Source: JAGLOK01 sp963676355 (GTDB lineage: Bacteria > Bacillota > Clostridia > Christensenellales > UMGS416). From it: a DNA stretch of 64,000 nucleotides. The translations under genes were made by a program, and so were the position numbers. The DNA lies in assembly GCA_963676355.1 (NCBI GenBank), contig OY781093.1:3472001-3536000 (forward strand), read 5' to 3'. The notes beneath the pieces were generated by a model that made no database searches, was not told the origin of the DNA, and saw nothing but the letters and a program-made list of their open reading frames with translations. Below, piece by piece: positions 25,923 through 38,471 of the stretch (position 1 is its first letter; the number at the start of each line of letters is the position of its first letter).

Positions 25923-26543
25923 TGCACAAATTTTATACGATATAAAATACGAAATGAAGCAACTTATTACTATAGCTAGAATAATAACAATGTAAATTAT
26001 ACTTTGGGACAAGTCTATAGACGACATTGTTCCGCCAGTTTCGACTAATATTGAAGGAATTGCGAAAGCAACAATTGCCGGAAACATATATATAATCATC
26101 GACAGAATGCGTCCCTTTGTTATCCCAAATTTATAATACAACGGATATTGCACTGAGCAAATAACGGTAACTGCAGCCCCTGATAGCAAGCATCCAAATA
26201 ACTCAAACAAAGATACTTTTCCCATCGTATATGTGAAAAAAGCGGAAATGCCAGCTACTGTCCAAACGATTATTGCGATTGAAATAAAGAAAAGATACCT
26301 ACCTTTTACCATATCGCTTATCTTAGAAGGCAAAGAATAGTAAAGCTTTGAATAATTCTCATTGCTGCTTATGCTAAACGGTGCCGTGTTTATCACTATC
26401 ATAAGAAAGAATATGTAAGTAAGCCCAAAGACAGTATTTCCCGCTGCCATAAGTATAATGGCTACCAAAGGTAGAAATAAAAGTGTTTTTAAGGATTTTC
26501 CCATAAGCTTTAAATCCATTTTTAAGTAATTTATTGCGTTCAT
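25908..26543 (-). CDS. ABC-2 type transporter permease
   Basis: A 211-residue integral membrane protein with six predicted helices, beginning MNAINYLKMDLKLMGKSLKTLLFLPLVA. The layout resembles the ABC-2 permeases that pair with YtrB/BcrA-type ATPases. It is the third gene of a GntR-ATPase-permease operon, 23 bases after the ATPase. The substrate is unknown; such units often respond to cell-wall antibiotics or peptides. Confidence 0.85.
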   Translation of the reverse strand: MNAINYLKMDLKLMGKSLKTLLFLPLVAIILMAAGNTVFGLTYIFFLMIVINTAPFSISSNENYSKLYYSLPSKISDMVKGRYLFFISIAIIVWTVAGISAFFTYTMGKVSLFELFGCLLSGAAVTVICSVQYPLYYKFGITKGRILSMIIYMFPAIVAFAIPSILVETGGTMSSIDLSQSIIYIVIILAIVISCFISYFISYKICANKEI

Positions 26544-26566
26544 TTTTTAACTCCTTATATATTCGC

Positions 26567-27418
26567 TTACGCCGACTTGCTTTTTAGTGTATTATAAATA
26601 ACTATGTCTTCGATTGTTGGCTTTTCTACTAGAAGTTTCTCAAATTTATTGATATCTGATTTATAAGCCAATCCTTCAAAGCCGACATTAGTTTTCTTAT
26701 AAGCTATGAAGTCGGATTCATAGCTTGCAATATCCTTTGCGCCGCCCTTGACTATGATATATTTTTCTAAAATCGCATCTTTTGTGTCATTTAAAATAAT
26801 GTTACCATTTTGTATAAAGCAAACGTAATCGGAAACCTTTTCTACATCACTCATTATATGCGTTGAAAACAGCACACTCTTCTCCCCATCAACGATGTAC
26901 TCTTGCAACAAAGTTAAAAACTCATCTCTAAACACCGGATCTAATCCACTCGTCGGCTCGTCAAGTATCAATAGTCTTGTCTGCCTTGACAATACTCCTG
27001 CAAGCATCAGTTTCATTTTCATACCCTTTGAAAATTCTTTTACAGTCTTTCCATAAGGTAATCCCCAATTGTTTATATATTCACTGAACTTATTTTCATC
27101 AAAGGTGGCATAAAAATTTTTAAGTATGCTGTTAATCTCTTTTAATGTAATATTATCCGGATAGTAGCAGTCATCTGCCACATATCCTATCATATCTTTA
27201 TATCTTTCTTCGCTCCCTGCAATATCCTCACCGAAAACTTTTACTACACCTTCATCTTTTTTCTTGAAGCCCATAATAAGGTCTATAGTAGTTGTTTTCC
27301 CTGCTCCGTTTTGCCCGACATAGCCTAAAATATATCCTTTAGGTAACGATAACGATATATCGTTTAGCGTAAATGCTTTATAGTTTTTTGTAAGCCCGTT
27401 TATAGATAACGCTTCCAT
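26567..27418 (-). CDS. ABC transporter ATP-binding protein
   Basis: A 283-residue ATPase. Walker A is GQNGAGKTTT near residue 36, the Q loop and EFSKGMKMKLMLAG signature lie around 130-143, and Walker B is LLILDEPTSGLDP near 155. The C-terminal 80 residues form the tail typical of BcrA/YtrB-like subunits. It is preceded by the GntR gene with four bases between and is followed by the permease, so it forms an efflux-type transporter with it. Confidence 0.94.
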   Translation of the reverse strand: MEALSINGLTKNYKAFTLNDISLSLPKGYILGYVGQNGAGKTTTIDLIMGFKKKDEGVVKVFGEDIAGSEERYKDMIGYVADDCYYPDNITLKEINSILKNFYATFDENKFSEYINNWGLPYGKTVKEFSKGMKMKLMLAGVLSRQTRLLILDEPTSGLDPVFRDEFLTLLQEYIVDGEKSVLFSTHIMSDVEKVSDYVCFIQNGNIILNDTKDAILEKYIIVKGGAKDIASYESDFIAYKKTNVGFEGLAYKSDINKFEKLLVEKPTIEDIVIYNTLKSKSA

Positions 27419-27422
27419 TCTA

Positions 27423-27794
27423 TTACTCCCTCAATAAATTTTTCAAAATTTCGAAAAGGTCCTTTTCCTCAATCTCAGCAATTTTTGCAACCTCTATCGC
27501 CGTCGAAAAAGATTCTTCAATTTTCTTTAGGTACTGCTCTTTCACCATCTCATTGTCTTTTGACAACACAATACTTCCCTTGCCTTGCATAGTAGCAATA
27601 TACCCTTCTGCTTCCAAATCACTATATGCTCTGGATGTTGTAATAACGCTTATAGACAAATCTTTCGCCAAATGACGAATAGACGGTAAATATTCGTTTT
27701 CTTTTATCTCACCTGACAGTATTTGCTCTTTTATCTGTGTTTTTATCTGCTCATATATCGGCAAATCAGATTTATTAGATATTATTATTTGCAA
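27423..27794 (-). CDS. GntR family regulator, YtrA subfamily
   Basis: A 123-residue repressor with the GntR winged helix at the N-terminus (YEQIKTQIKEQILSGEIKENEYLPSIRHLAKDLSISVITTSRAYSDLEAEGYI) and only a short helical tail, the mark of the YtrA subfamily that controls ABC-2 transporters. The start is TTG at 27794, supported by an AAAGGA ribosome site 9 bases upstream. It is the first gene of the ABC operon and probably represses its own promoter. Confidence 0.92.
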   Translation of the reverse strand: MQIIISNKSDLPIYEQIKTQIKEQILSGEIKENEYLPSIRHLAKDLSISVITTSRAYSDLEAEGYIATMQGKGSIVLSKDNEMVKEQYLKKIEESFSTAIEVAKIAEIEEKDLFEILKNLLRE

Positions 27795-27827
27795 GAGACT
27801 ATCCTTTCACATCACTGTTTATATCAT

Positions 27828-27856
27828 ATTATATACAGTATATACATTATTGTCAA
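27828..27856 (-). promoter_or_regulatory. Consensus sigma-A promoter with palindromic GntR operator
   Basis: On the minus strand TTGACA (27856-27851), a 17-base spacer and TATAAT (27833-27828) match the consensus at all twelve positions. The palindrome TATATACAGTATATA (27830-27844; 7-bp arms around one central base) sits over the spacer and the -10 element, a natural site for YtrA-type repression. Confidence 0.9.
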
Positions 27857-28001
27857 TGATTTTTGTGCTCGAAACAAGAAATTTGTTTTACATGTTAAAA
27901 CTAGCTTATATGTAACAGAATTTTCTACATATGTTCCCTCAATAAAATTGAAATCAATCCGTGATAAGCCTACTCAACTATATTTTTAATAGGTACAAAG
28001 C

Positions 28002-28031
28002 AAAGAACCTCATCAAAAGATGAGGTTCTTT
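28002..28031 (-). terminator. rRNA operon terminator
   Basis: AAAGAACCTCATC-TTTT-GATGAGGTTCTTT on the minus strand is a perfect 13-bp stem just after 5S rRNA, followed by a T-rich run. Confidence 0.88.
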
Positions 28032-28039
28032 AGCATAGA

Positions 28040-28156
28040 GACCGGCGACGACTTACGTTCCCGGGAGGTCTCCCTCCAAGTATTATCAGCGCAGAGAAGC
28101 TTAACTGCTGTGTTCGGTATGAGAACAGGTGATCCTTCTCGCTATAGTCACCGGAA
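28040..28156 (-). rRNA. rrf: 5S ribosomal RNA
   Basis: About 117 bases. Helix I pairs CCGGUGA at the 5' end (28154-28148) with UCGCCGG near the 3' end (28048-28042). The loop segment CCGAACACAGCAGTTAAGC is conserved 5S sequence. It is the last gene of the rRNA operon. The 221-bp spacer to 23S holds a short copy of the 5S start region but no gene. Confidence 0.95.
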
Positions 28157-28377
28157 ATATTGAACGAACTGATAGTTCGAGCTTTAACATTTCCATCCGG
28201 CTTTTGGTCTCCTTGCAAAAACCCATGAATACTGCGTATTCATTACATTTTTACAAGTAAGTCACCGGAAATTTTAACAAGCATATAGCTTGGTTTTAAC
28301 ATATTCAATTTTAGAGTATTATACTCTGAAAACCACATAGAAATTTGAGTATTCGTTAACTGTATGTAACCTTGTTT

Positions 28378-31268
<2,891 letters not shown>

Positions 31269-31499
31269 TTTAATATGATTACGATCTTTCGTTCGTTAAA
31301 TTAAAACTCTGCTTATTCTAGCATTTTGTGTTTCTTTTGATTACCTTTGCAGTTTGTTTGATTTCTCTTATTTCTATGCAGTTTTCAAAGTACAATGTCT
31401 AAATTATCTCTAATCTAGACTATATATCAAATATCTTTCGATACTTAATAACTATTTTATTAGACAAAATTTTTTAAAAGTATTTCTTTAGAAATATCT

Positions 31500-31576
<77 letters not shown>

Positions 31577-31742
31577 CCAATTTCTTTCAGGCACACTCTT
31601 TTACCGGCTTCCCTGTTTCGAGACTTCGCATTAGTCCATCTTCCCATCGCTTTCATAGTTTCTTACGAAACTATTGTCGCGCGGCGTGTTTTGTTTCAAA
31701 ACACTCGGGCTACGAGTTTTTCATAAAAACATCAGGTTTTTA

Positions 31743-31818
31743 TGGTGGAGGTGAACGGGCTCGAACCGATGGCCTCCTGCGTGCAAGGCAAGCGCTCTCC
31801 CAACTGAGCTACACCCCC
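31743..31818 (-). tRNA. tRNA-Ala (TGC)
   Basis: A full cloverleaf on the minus strand with acceptor arm GGGGGTG/CACCTCC, the anticodon loop CTTGCAC (anticodon TGC), the T-loop GGTTCGAGCCC and an encoded 3' CCA. It is the first tRNA after 16S. Confidence 0.97.
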
Positions 31819-31881
31819 ACAAATTCTATTCCACAGGTGTGTACTTCGTGGGCATTTACTTTATTTTGTCATTAGTGCATT

Positions 31882-31905
31882 TTCGCACCTTGACAACCAC
31901 AAAAC
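31882..31905 (-). repeat. 3' arm of the 16S processing stem
   Basis: This 24-base segment is complementary, with one mismatch, to 33666-33689 upstream of 16S. Together they can form the long stalk that brings both ends of the 16S precursor together for RNase III cleavage. Confidence 0.8.
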
Positions 31906-32034
31906 TTTAGATTTCCAAGATAGTTGTTTACTTAATTTGATTTTTTAGACTGTTCTGTCTTTTTTAAATCTCCGATGTTGCCATCGTTCGACCTAGAGAA
32001 ATCCATAGACTCTTATTCCAAATCTACATGATCT

Positions 32035-33576
<1,542 letters not shown>

Positions 33577-33665
33577 TATCCTAACTGCTCTCAGAAATCT
33601 CTTGGTTTTTAAGTTCATGTTTCTAAACCTCACCATACCTATTATTTCTAATTTGCATAGTGTTC

Positions 33666-33689
33666 GTTTTGTGGTTGTCATGGTGCGAA
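33666..33689 (-). repeat. 5' arm of the 16S processing stem
   Basis: Complementary to 31882-31905 across 16S with one mismatch (minus-strand core CGCACCATGACAACCAC). A short GC-rich hairpin at 33691-33713 stands just upstream in the leader. Confidence 0.8.
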
Positions 33690-33720
33690 TGTCGTTCCCG
33701 GTTCGCGGGCGACTTCACCT

Positions 33721-33749
33721 ATATTATCAAACCAAGGTCACCATGTCAA
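33721..33749 (-). promoter_or_regulatory. rRNA operon proximal promoter
   Basis: On the minus strand TTGACA (33749-33744), a 17-base spacer and TAATAT (33726-33721). A long A-tract directly upstream (33757-33780) resembles an UP element, as expected of a strong rRNA promoter. Confidence 0.88.
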
Positions 33750-33839
33750 CAACTATTTGAAGTTTTTTTTATTTTTTTTTTGATATATAAAAAGGTGTGT
33801 TAAATTGCTATTTTATCCCATTTGAATTAACCCATATAT

Positions 33840-33868
33840 AGTATAAATCTTGCCCATACTGCACGCAA
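33840..33868 (-). promoter_or_regulatory. rRNA operon distal promoter (candidate)
   Basis: On the minus strand TTGCGT (33868-33863), a 17-base spacer and TATACT (33845-33840). It lies about 120 bases upstream of the proximal promoter, so the operon may have tandem promoters. Confidence 0.6.
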
Positions 33869-33910
33869 AACCACAAGTGAAAAATTAAAGCTGCTATATA
33901 TGTATTTAAA

Positions 33911-34999
33911 TTATTTTTTTGAATCTATTATTCCGCCACCCAAGCATATTTTGCCGTCATAAAACACTGCGTGCTGTCCGGGGGTAACTGCGCGCACTGG
34001 GTTTTCAAAATACACTTCGGCGGTTTCGCCAATAACTTTCACCCTGCAAGGGATGTCTGCCTGTCTGTAGCGTGTTTTAACTGCACAAACGAATTCCGAC
34101 GCAGGTGCTTGTTCCGCCACCCAGCTTAAATCAGTAACTGCACACATATCACTATATAGCATAGGATGCTCGCCTTGTGCTACAAGAAGCCTGTTTTGCT
34201 CCAAATCTTTTCCCACGGCAAACCATGGCAAGTCGCTTCCCGTGTTCATACCACCTATACCAAGACCTTTTCTCTGTCCCAGCGTATGATACATAAGGCC
34301 ATCGTGCTTGCCCACCACTTTGCCTGAAACTACATCAACCATGTCCCCGGGTTGTGCCGGAAGGTATGTCATTAGAAATTTTTTGAAATCACGCTCGCCT
34401 ATAAAGCATATGCCCGTGGAGTCTTTACGATCCGCATTGGGAAGCTTAGCCTCGTGCGCTATACGGCGCACTTGTTTTTTCTCCATTCCACCCACAGGGA
34501 ACATCGCGCGGCTGAGCTGGTTTTGGCCTAGGGTGTATAAAAAGTAAGACTGGTCTTTGTTTTTGTCCACTCCTCGAAGCAATTGATATTCTCCGCCTTC
34601 ATTTCCTATTTGAGCATAATGCCCGGTTGCCAAAAACTTTGCATCAAGCTTCATAGCAAAGTCTAAAAACGCAGCAAACTTAATCTCCTTGTTGCACATT
34701 ACATCGGGGTTAGGTGTGCGTCCGCGTCTATATTCATCCAGAAAGTAGCTAAAAACTCTCTGCTCGTATTCTTTAACAAAATTTACACTATAATATGGTA
34801 TGCCTATCTTATCACACACCTGTCTTACATATGTATAGTCTTCATCAGCCGAGCACACACCGTTCTCATCTACTTCATCCCAGTTTTTCATGAAGACGCC
34901 AATAACTTCGTGTCCTTGCTGTTTTAAAAGATGAGCCGCCACAGCGCTGTCCACGCCGCCCGACATTCCGACTACTATTCTGTCTTTCTTATTTCCCAT
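33911..34999 (-). CDS. mnmA: tRNA-specific 2-thiouridylase
   Basis: Adds sulfur to U34 of tRNA-Lys, tRNA-Glu and tRNA-Gln. The PP-loop GMSGGVDSAVAAHLL at the N-terminus binds ATP. The two catalytic cysteines are in NPDVMCNKEIKF (near residue 104) and GICFIGERDF (near residue 200). The 362-residue length is normal. Its partner cysteine desulfurase (iscS/nifS) is not next to it. It ends just upstream of the rRNA promoters with no clear terminator. Confidence 0.96.
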   Translation of the reverse strand: MGNKKDRIVVGMSGGVDSAVAAHLLKQQGHEVIGVFMKNWDEVDENGVCSADEDYTYVRQVCDKIGIPYYSVNFVKEYEQRVFSYFLDEYRRGRTPNPDVMCNKEIKFAAFLDFAMKLDAKFLATGHYAQIGNEGGEYQLLRGVDKNKDQSYFLYTLGQNQLSRAMFPVGGMEKKQVRRIAHEAKLPNADRKDSTGICFIGERDFKKFLMTYLPAQPGDMVDVVSGKVVGKHDGLMYHTLGQRKGLGIGGMNTGSDLPWFAVGKDLEQNRLLVAQGEHPMLYSDMCAVTDLSWVAEQAPASEFVCAVKTRYRQADIPCRVKVIGETAEVYFENPVRAVTPGQHAVFYDGKICLGGGIIDSKK

Positions 35000-35174
35000 A
35001 CACCTTAATCCTTTTATCTAATTAAGCTCTATACTAACCATATTATTATACATTATTCAATAAATATTTCATATATACCATGACCTCAAGTAATAAACTA
35101 TGAAACAAAGAACCAATAGCTTATAATAAAATAGCTAAAAAACCAATATATAAATTATATTATAAGGAAATACT

Positions 35175-35672
35175 ATGAATATCACTTTAAGACCATACCG
35201 CCAATCCGATTCGTCTTTCTTAGAAAGAATGCTTTATGAAGCAGTTTATTGGCGAAGAAGCAAAAACACCCCCTCTTTTGAAGAAGCCATTTTAAACAAA
35301 GATTTTCTTAAAGCAGTTTCAGGTTTTGGAAATAACGATGGTGATCTTGCTATAATCGCAGAAGACGATTCAATCCCTTGTGGTGCAGTATGGATAAGAT
35401 ATTGGGATAAGGAAGATAATATAAGAGGATATATAAGTCCAGATATACCTATACTTGCCATCGCCGTTGATGAAAATCACAGACGAATGGGAGTAGGCGA
35501 AAAACTGCTTTCTGCAATTAAAGTTGATGCTTTGAAAAATTCTATCAACAAAATCAGTCTTTGTGCGTCAAAAGATAATTTCGCACTAAACCTTTATATT
35601 AAAAGTGGTTTTGTGAAATACAAAGATATTGATCATTCATTTATAATGCTTCATGAATCAAGCATCAAATAG
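35175..35672 (+). CDS. GNAT family N-acetyltransferase
   Basis: A 165-residue GNAT domain. LAIAVDENHRRMGVGEKLLSAIKVDAL (about 96-122) is the acetyl-CoA loop, and NLYIKSGFVKY is the terminal element. The start has the typical ITLRPYRQSDSSFLERM. The substrate is unknown. An AAGGAAA ribosome site precedes the ATG. It is divergent from mnmA. Confidence 0.88.
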   Translation: MNITLRPYRQSDSSFLERMLYEAVYWRRSKNTPSFEEAILNKDFLKAVSGFGNNDGDLAIIAEDDSIPCGAVWIRYWDKEDNIRGYISPDIPILAIAVDENHRRMGVGEKLLSAIKVDALKNSINKISLCASKDNFALNLYIKSGFVKYKDIDHSFIMLHESSIK

Positions 35673-35758
35673 TATATAAAAATTTGAGTATAATAAATCA
35701 GTATATGCCCGTTGTTTATTTTGCGCTATATTATAACAAAATCACAATATATTTTATG

Positions 35759-35977
35759 CTACTTTGCTTCAGTCTCCCAGACAAACTTATATCCAGCCTC
35801 TTCAACTACAGCCGCAAATACATCAAGCCCTATTTCCTCGCTGCATTCAACAGCCACGTTCCCCGTGTCCAATGCAAGTTCGACAGACTCTACACCCTCC
35901 AAAGCGCAAAGGAGCTCTTCCACTTTTCTTTTGTGGAATTTCCCAGACATTTGGTTTACTTTAAACTTATATTTCAT
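35759..35977 (-). CDS. HMA-fold protein lacking the CxxC metal site
   Basis: A 72-residue protein that follows the heavy-metal-associated (CopZ-like) fold along its whole length: YKFKVNQMSGKFHKRKVEELLCALEGVESVEL, then VAVECSEEIGLDVFAAVVEEAGY. The metal-binding MxCxxC loop is replaced by MSGKFH, so copper binding in the usual way is not possible. A single Cys remains in the first helix and one in the third strand. It may be a degenerate chaperone or may bind something else. An AAGAGGAT ribosome site supports expression. Confidence 0.78.
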   Translation of the reverse strand: MKYKFKVNQMSGKFHKRKVEELLCALEGVESVELALDTGNVAVECSEEIGLDVFAAVVEEAGYKFVWETEAK

Positions 35978-36112
35978 CTAAGTTATCCTCTTATATCAAA
36001 ATGATTTTACTCAGCAATATTATCTTATTTATATTATAGCACTATATACTAATTCTTTCATTCACTAATAATATGCGAAAATCTGCGAAAATTATCACTT
36101 TTTAGCTTCGGG

Positions 36113-37012
36113 TTAATCACGCATTGTATTTATATAATCATTAACCATTAATTTAAATGAATCTATTATTCTGTTAAAACAGGGATTGCCCACAGAATTA
36201 TATTCAAACTCATCAATCTTTGATACAGGCAAAACATGAATAGATGTTCCCGAGAGAAAAACTGCGTCAAATTCCGACAAATCATTAAAATCTATTTCAT
36301 CCTCATTAACTGCGATATCAAGTGATTCACACACACCCAGCACATGCTTTCTTGTGATGCCTTCCAACACCATGTCCTTAGGGGGTGTATATACAACACA
36401 ATCTTTAATGAAAAATATATTTGATCGGCTGCCCTCTGTCACTTTCATATCATTATTTACAAGGAGTGCTTCAAATACATTTTCTCTTGCTATCAATTCT
36501 CTTACCGTTTCAACATAACTGTCAACAAATCTTTTAGCGTGAGGATTGTCCCTTTTCCATTTTAAGCTCGCAAGGCTCACCCCATTTTGATAAACGCTTT
36601 TTTCAGGATACTGTGTTTTAGGCGTATAAATAACAAACTTTTCGACATCCGGAAGCGCATAGAAAATAATCTTCACATTGCAGTTTCGCACTTTTGCTTC
36701 TGAGAGCAGTTCTTTTATGTAAGCTTTAATTCTTTTGCTATCTATCAAAAGCTCGCTCCACCCAAGCAGCGCAACAGAGCTTTGCATGCGCTTCATATGG
36801 TCATCCCAAAAAAGCAAAGCGCCATCTATCACTCGCACAACTTCGTATACCGCTCCTTCCCTTGAATAATTCACATCACCCAAGCGCTCTGTTTCCAGAG
36901 CGTTTCCGTCAATTATGCACTTTTTACCCACTGCGTCATTTATCATTTTTAAATCCTTTAACCAACACGCCATCACACTCGGCGAAATATCTTTCATATC
37001 TATTTTTATCAT
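36113..37012 (-). CDS. Class IV aminotransferase (branched-chain or aminodeoxychorismate lyase-like)
   Basis: A 299-residue PLP enzyme of fold type IV. EGSRSNIFFIKDCVVYTPP and LEGITRKHVL are the conserved C-terminal motifs that bind the cofactor phosphate, and FLSGTSIHVLPV follows. The catalytic Lys is probably in the NPHAKRFVDSY region. Whether it acts on branched-chain amino acids, D-amino acids or aminodeoxychorismate cannot be decided here; no pab or ilv gene is adjacent. No clear ribosome site is visible before the ATG. Confidence 0.85.
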   Translation of the reverse strand: MIKIDMKDISPSVMACWLKDLKMINDAVGKKCIIDGNALETERLGDVNYSREGAVYEVVRVIDGALLFWDDHMKRMQSSVALLGWSELLIDSKRIKAYIKELLSEAKVRNCNVKIIFYALPDVEKFVIYTPKTQYPEKSVYQNGVSLASLKWKRDNPHAKRFVDSYVETVRELIARENVFEALLVNNDMKVTEGSRSNIFFIKDCVVYTPPKDMVLEGITRKHVLGVCESLDIAVNEDEIDFNDLSEFDAVFLSGTSIHVLPVSKIDEFEYNSVGNPCFNRIIDSFKLMVNDYINTMRD

Positions 37013-37184
37013 GCATATTAATTTTCACAATAAAGCAGCAACTCATATTACTTTTTATTATAACTATAATGATAAATCTAAAACAATAATAACATTATAT
37101 ATAAACTATATTACTTAAAAACTCAAGCCAATTGTGCGCTTAATCATTTTATGATAACATTTATAATTAAAAGGTGGGGTTATT

Positions 37185-38417
37185 ATGAAATTTAATGATA
37201 GATTAAAAAACGAAGTTTTGCTCTTTGATGGAGCAATGGGCACGCAACTCAGCGAGCGCGGCATTGAATATGAATTGCCGGATGAATTAAACCTTACACA
37301 TCCCGATGATGTCTATGCCGTATTTAAGTCATATGTCGATGCAGGCTCTAACGCCATTGAAACCAATACACTGGGTGCAAACTCCATAAAGCTTGCACGC
37401 TTTGGTTTGTCCGACAAGACAGAGGAGATAAACGCCGCAAGTGTCTCCCTCGCAAAAAAGGCAGCAGGTGAAAAAGCTCTGGTAGCTCTTTCTATAGGCT
37501 CAAACGGTGAGCTTTTAAAACCCTTTGGCCCTCTTGAATTTGATGATGTTCTTGATTCATATAAGCGGCAGATTAAAGGCGGCAGCGAAGCTGATGTTTT
37601 ATATTTTGAAACACAAACAGACTTATCTGAAGCACGCACCGGCTTAATCGCAGCACGCGAAGTGTCAAATCAACCAGTAGTGTTGTCATTCACTTTTGAG
37701 CATAATCAAAAAACAGTCATGGGAAATCCGCCCGAGTGCTGCGCAATAATAGCGGACAAAATGAATATAGATGCGCTAGGCATAAACTGCTCAGGAGGCC
37801 CGGAAGAACTTCTTCCCATCCTTAAGATATTAAAAAACTACTGCTCTCTTCCAATCATAGTCCAGCCCAATGCAGGGCTTCCCGAGCTTGTCGATGGCAA
37901 GTCGCAGTTCCCGTTCGGTGCGGAAACGATGTGCGAGAAGATGAAGCCAATTGTAGAGGCGGGAGCATCTTCTATCGGCGGATGCTGCGGAACAACCCCG
38001 CATCACATTGAGCTTTTAAAAGATATGCTTCAAGACTCAGATCCACCTGAGGTGAAAAAAATCGAAACAGACTATATCTGTTCTCGCCGAGCGTTTGCAC
38101 CCCTTAAAGAAGCGCTAAACAAAACTTACGAGTTTAAGCCACAGGAATCAACATCTCCTTACGATTTGATGGACATCTCATTTTCACTAACTGGCGAAGT
38201 GTCGGTAACGTTGGATGTTTCAGAACTTACAGAAGGCAAGATTAAAGAGCTTATGCTCGAAGGTCAGGACATGCCTGCAAAGCCACTAATGTTTAAAGTA
38301 AAAACAGCCGGTCAAGCAGAAGCGGCTCTGAAGCACTATCACGGAATAGCTGCAGTATTTAGCAATGATGATACAATAAAAGATGTCGCTGCAAAGTACG
38401 GTGCATATATAATATAG
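37185..38417 (+). CDS. Homocysteine S-methyltransferase family protein with novel C-terminal domain
   Basis: A 410-residue protein. The first 285 residues are a homocysteine methyltransferase barrel of the MetH/BHMT type: LLFDGAMGTQLSERG at the start, zinc ligands in GINCSGGPEEL and in GGCCGTTPHH. The remaining 125 residues do not look like the pterin, cobalamin or MTHFR domains usually found after this module, and I do not recognise them. The methyl donor is therefore unknown. A second paralogue, fused to MTHFR, lies at the right edge of the window. An AAGGTGGGG ribosome site precedes the ATG. Confidence 0.87.
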   Translation: MKFNDRLKNEVLLFDGAMGTQLSERGIEYELPDELNLTHPDDVYAVFKSYVDAGSNAIETNTLGANSIKLARFGLSDKTEEINAASVSLAKKAAGEKALVALSIGSNGELLKPFGPLEFDDVLDSYKRQIKGGSEADVLYFETQTDLSEARTGLIAAREVSNQPVVLSFTFEHNQKTVMGNPPECCAIIADKMNIDALGINCSGGPEELLPILKILKNYCSLPIIVQPNAGLPELVDGKSQFPFGAETMCEKMKPIVEAGASSIGGCCGTTPHHIELLKDMLQDSDPPEVKKIETDYICSRRAFAPLKEALNKTYEFKPQESTSPYDLMDISFSLTGEVSVTLDVSELTEGKIKELMLEGQDMPAKPLMFKVKTAGQAEAALKHYHGIAAVFSNDDTIKDVAAKYGAYII

Positions 38418-38422
38418 CACGA

Positions 38423-38460
38423 TAAAAAACCCGCTCAGTTACGAGCGGGTTTATTTTTTT
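38423..38460. terminator. Bidirectional terminator
   Basis: AAACCCGCTC-AGTTAC-GAGCGGGTTT with A and T tracts on both sides stands between the convergent methyltransferase and LCP-like genes. Confidence 0.92.
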
Positions 38461-38471
38461 ATTCTTATTTT

